Made by a program: the position numbers and the translations under genes. Of a stretch of 35,329 nt of DNA, positions 33,191 to 35,329 are shown in pieces. Position 1 is the stretch's first letter, and each line of letters begins with the position of its first letter. The stretch is from Pedobacter sp. ASV12 (GTDB lineage Bacteria; Bacteroidota; Bacteroidia; Sphingobacteriales; Sphingobacteriaceae): the NCBI RefSeq assembly GCF_016429155.1, contig NZ_JAELUC010000037.1:1-35329 (forward strand), read 5' to 3'. The notes under the pieces are model-generated. The model did no database searches, was not told where the DNA came from, and was given only the letters and a program-made list of their open reading frames with translations.

Positions 33191-34228
33191 ATGAGCTATA
33201 ACGTAAAATACCTTCAAATCTATCTATTTTTTCTGTGTACGATTGCATTTTTTTCATGCAAAACGAGCAATAGGCCCGATGTAAGCCACATGAAGCTGGC
33301 TATAAAAATACAACGTTTTGACCAAGATCTTTACCAAGGCAAAAATAAAGACGTTCAGCAGACAGATGCCATGCTCCAAAAAAAGTACGGTTACTTTTAT
33401 GACGATTTTGTACGCCGGATGGTGGGCAATCCAGACATGAAGGGTACAGAAGTACTAAACATTCTGTACAAAGACCAGGCCTATACCGACCTGAACAAAG
33501 AAGTAGACAGCGTTTTCCCCAATTTAAAGGCTACCGAAAAAGAGCTGACCCAAACCTTCAAATACATCAAATATTATTATCCAAAAACTAAAGTGCCTCG
33601 CTTTATAGGCTTTTTATCGGGTTTTTCTTATCAAATTCCGCTGGGCGACGATTATATGGGCATTGGCCTAGATATGTTTCTGGGCAAAAACAGCAAATTT
33701 TATGGCGCACTGATCGAAAGCATTCCGCTGTACCAATCGAGGCGTTTTGAACCCGCCTACATTGTGCCCCGGGTGACCGAGGTTTTTGCCCACGAAGAAC
33801 TTTTTAAGGAACGCGACAACGACCAGAACCTGTTGGCCAAAATGATTTACAATGGCAAAATCCTTTATTTTATGGATCAGGTATTGCCAGAAACTACGCC
33901 TGATTCGGTGAAAATAGGCTACACTACCCAGCAAATGAACTGGAGCCAGCAATACGAAGGCAATGTTTGGGGCTATTTGCTCCAAAACAACCTGCTTTTT
34001 GAAAGCGACTATCAAAAGATACAGGTTTATGTAAGCGATGGACCTTTTACACCGGGCTTGGGCGAAAAAAGATCGGCAGCACCTAAATTGGGCGTATGGA
34101 TTGGCTGGCAGATCGTAAAGAAATATATGGCCGAAAATCCGGAAGTTACCCTGCAGCAGCTCATGGCCGAACCCGACCCGCAAAAAATCCTGTCGAAATC
34201 GAAATACAAACCGAAGGAGAACCAATAA
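33191..34228 (+). CDS. gldB: Gliding motility lipoprotein GldB
   Basis: About 345 residues from the ATG at 33191; a frame open from 33095 has non-protein-like sequence upstream. The N-terminus is a lipoprotein-type signal ending FFSC (Cys at residue 23). The body fits GldB: KLAIKIQRFDQDLY, KYYYPKTKVPRFIGFLSGFSYQIPLGDDYMGIGLDMFLG, and WGYLLQNNLLFESDYQKIQVYVSDGPFTPGLG. GldB was found as a gliding protein in Flavobacterium but occurs in many non-gliding Bacteroidota. It neighbours nadE and a beta-barrel gene; I do not see gldC in the window. Confidence 0.9.
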   Translation: MSYNVKYLQIYLFFLCTIAFFSCKTSNRPDVSHMKLAIKIQRFDQDLYQGKNKDVQQTDAMLQKKYGYFYDDFVRRMVGNPDMKGTEVLNILYKDQAYTDLNKEVDSVFPNLKATEKELTQTFKYIKYYYPKTKVPRFIGFLSGFSYQIPLGDDYMGIGLDMFLGKNSKFYGALIESIPLYQSRRFEPAYIVPRVTEVFAHEELFKERDNDQNLLAKMIYNGKILYFMDQVLPETTPDSVKIGYTTQQMNWSQQYEGNVWGYLLQNNLLFESDYQKIQVYVSDGPFTPGLGEKRSAAPKLGVWIGWQIVKKYMAENPEVTLQQLMAEPDPQKILSKSKYKPKENQ

Positions 34229-34318
34229 ACCATTGATGGTTTTCAGTTCTCAACAAAGAGGCAACGTGGAAGAGGTAAGGCCGAACTTTACAACTTTCAA
34301 AAATTTGAACAATTAAAC

Positions 34319-35104
34319 ATGAAAATAGGCATAGTTTTATCTGGCGGGGGCATTAGAGGCATCGCACATTTGGGCATTCTTAAAGCTTTTATGAATGTCG
34401 GCATCCACTTTAGCATGGTTAGTGGCACCAGTGCAGGCTCTATTGCAGGTGCTTTTTATGCCGCCGGAATAGATCCCGAAGAAGGATTGAACATCTTTAT
34501 CAAGACCAAGCTATTGCGTTTTATACGTCCGGCTATTGGTTCTCTGGGCCTCATCAACATCGAAAACACGGCCGAAATGCTGAAAGAGTATTTCCCGCAC
34601 GACAGGATAGAGGAACTTAAAATCCCGCTCACCATTTGTGCCACTAATTTTAGCGAAGGCGTAGCCACTTATTTTACCGAGGGCCCGCTGATTAAAGCGA
34701 TACAGGCCTCAAGTTGCATCCCAGGGATTTTCAGGCCGATTATGATCGACAACCAGATGTATGTAGATGGGGGCATTCTCAATAATTTTCCGGTAGAACC
34801 CTTGCTCAACCACTGCGATTACATCATTGGCTCATCGTGCAACCACTTAAAGCCGGTAGAAAAGATCACCAAAATTACGCAACTGATGCAAAGGGCAGGC
34901 ATCATGTCGATCAATCACGACATGGAAGTGAAAGCGAAGTACTGCGACCTTTTGATCGAACCCAAAGGCATGGGCGAAATCAATACTTTCGACATGAAAA
35001 AGGCAGAAAGCATTTATTGGGTTGCCCACGAAGAAGCCCTAAAGGCTATTAAACAAAGTGAACTGATCCAAGAACTGATAGCACAACAGAAAAATGGTCA
35101 ATGA
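34319..35104 (+). CDS. Patatin-like phospholipase
   Basis: A 261-residue serine hydrolase of the patatin family, RssA-like in size. Motifs are the oxyanion hole GGGIRGIAH, the nucleophile elbow GTSAGS (catalytic Ser) and the dyad Asp in DGGILNNFPVEPL. It has no signal peptide, so it is probably cytosolic or peripheral on the inner membrane. It is expected to hydrolyse acyl chains of lipids; some relatives act on lysophospholipids. A small membrane gene overlaps its end by 11 bases. Confidence 0.93.
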   Translation: MKIGIVLSGGGIRGIAHLGILKAFMNVGIHFSMVSGTSAGSIAGAFYAAGIDPEEGLNIFIKTKLLRFIRPAIGSLGLINIENTAEMLKEYFPHDRIEELKIPLTICATNFSEGVATYFTEGPLIKAIQASSCIPGIFRPIMIDNQMYVDGGILNNFPVEPLLNHCDYIIGSSCNHLKPVEKITKITQLMQRAGIMSINHDMEVKAKYCDLLIEPKGMGEINTFDMKKAESIYWVAHEEALKAIKQSELIQELIAQQKNGQ

Positions 35105-35247
35105 CATTGGCACTAAAACCTTTAAGAGCAGGCTCAAAAGTTGGCATTTAGCCATTATCTTCAGTCTTTTTTTGATTGTTTTTGGACTGGTATTCGTGGT
35201 ATTTTCATTGGACAAAATACCAGCTCTTTTGCTATTGACGACATTAA
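35094..35247 (+). CDS. Truncated membrane protein at the contig end
   Basis: An ATG at 35094, overlapping the patatin gene by 11 bases, opens a frame with a basic start (MVNDIGTKTFKSRLKSWHL) and one strong membrane helix (AIIFSLFLIVFGLVFVVFSL). The genomic reading is credible only to about 35247, after which sequence matches a sequencing adapter; the TAG at 35256-35258 lies within that artefact. About 51 residues are therefore visible of a gene whose true end is unknown. Product unknown. Confidence 0.5.

Positions 35248-35329
<82 letters not shown>

Overview
The window looks like chromosomal DNA of a Bacteroidota bacterium, probably Sphingobacteriaceae (Pedobacter-like). Supporting signs are a gliding-motility GldB lipoprotein next to an outer-membrane beta-barrel gene and nadE, a long IleS2-type isoleucyl-tRNA synthetase, RHS proteins with a DUF6443-like N-terminus, a DUF5977 protein, and several promoters with the Bacteroidota -7 element TAnnTTTG. 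The genus is an inference; no rRNA is present.

Region 1 (1-10493, all minus strand) is a polymorphic-toxin locus. Transcription would start above 10493 and read a 1329-residue secreted protein with a SpvB/TcB-like N-terminus and a DUF5977 module, then a 1108-residue secreted RHS protein with its own toxic tip, then its presumed immunity gene. Downstream lie two displaced RHS C-terminal cassettes. Each carries a fragment of the same RHS core and a different tip; the first is followed by a DUF4279-like immunity gene, and the second runs to the window edge. The locus thus holds one active and two archived toxin tips, and base composition marks a plausible recombination breakpoint.

Region 2 (10494-11100) is a gene-poor spacer with a tRNA-Val(TAC), its terminator and a full -33/-7 promoter.

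Region 3 (11103-35104) is dense housekeeping DNA. It holds recO-dgkA; an MMPL/RND exporter overlapping a DUF4269-GNAT fusion; two small membrane proteins; ileS with a swapped GxHH signature; a DksA-like gene overlapping lspA; a DUF1080 protein; a GNAT; a SIMPL protein; a small coiled-coil membrane protein; serS; rsmI; a PH-SHOCT protein; lnt, a secreted protein and a second lspA; a DUF4136 lipoprotein; a repeat lipoprotein; nadE with a beta-barrel gene; gldB; and a patatin-like phospholipase. Envelope and lipoprotein biogenesis is the common theme: two lspA, lnt and at least three predicted lipoproteins.

The last ~80 bases (35248-35329) are not genomic. They read as a degraded Nextera/Tn5 adapter followed by a 56-base G run, so the final gene is cut by an assembly artefact.
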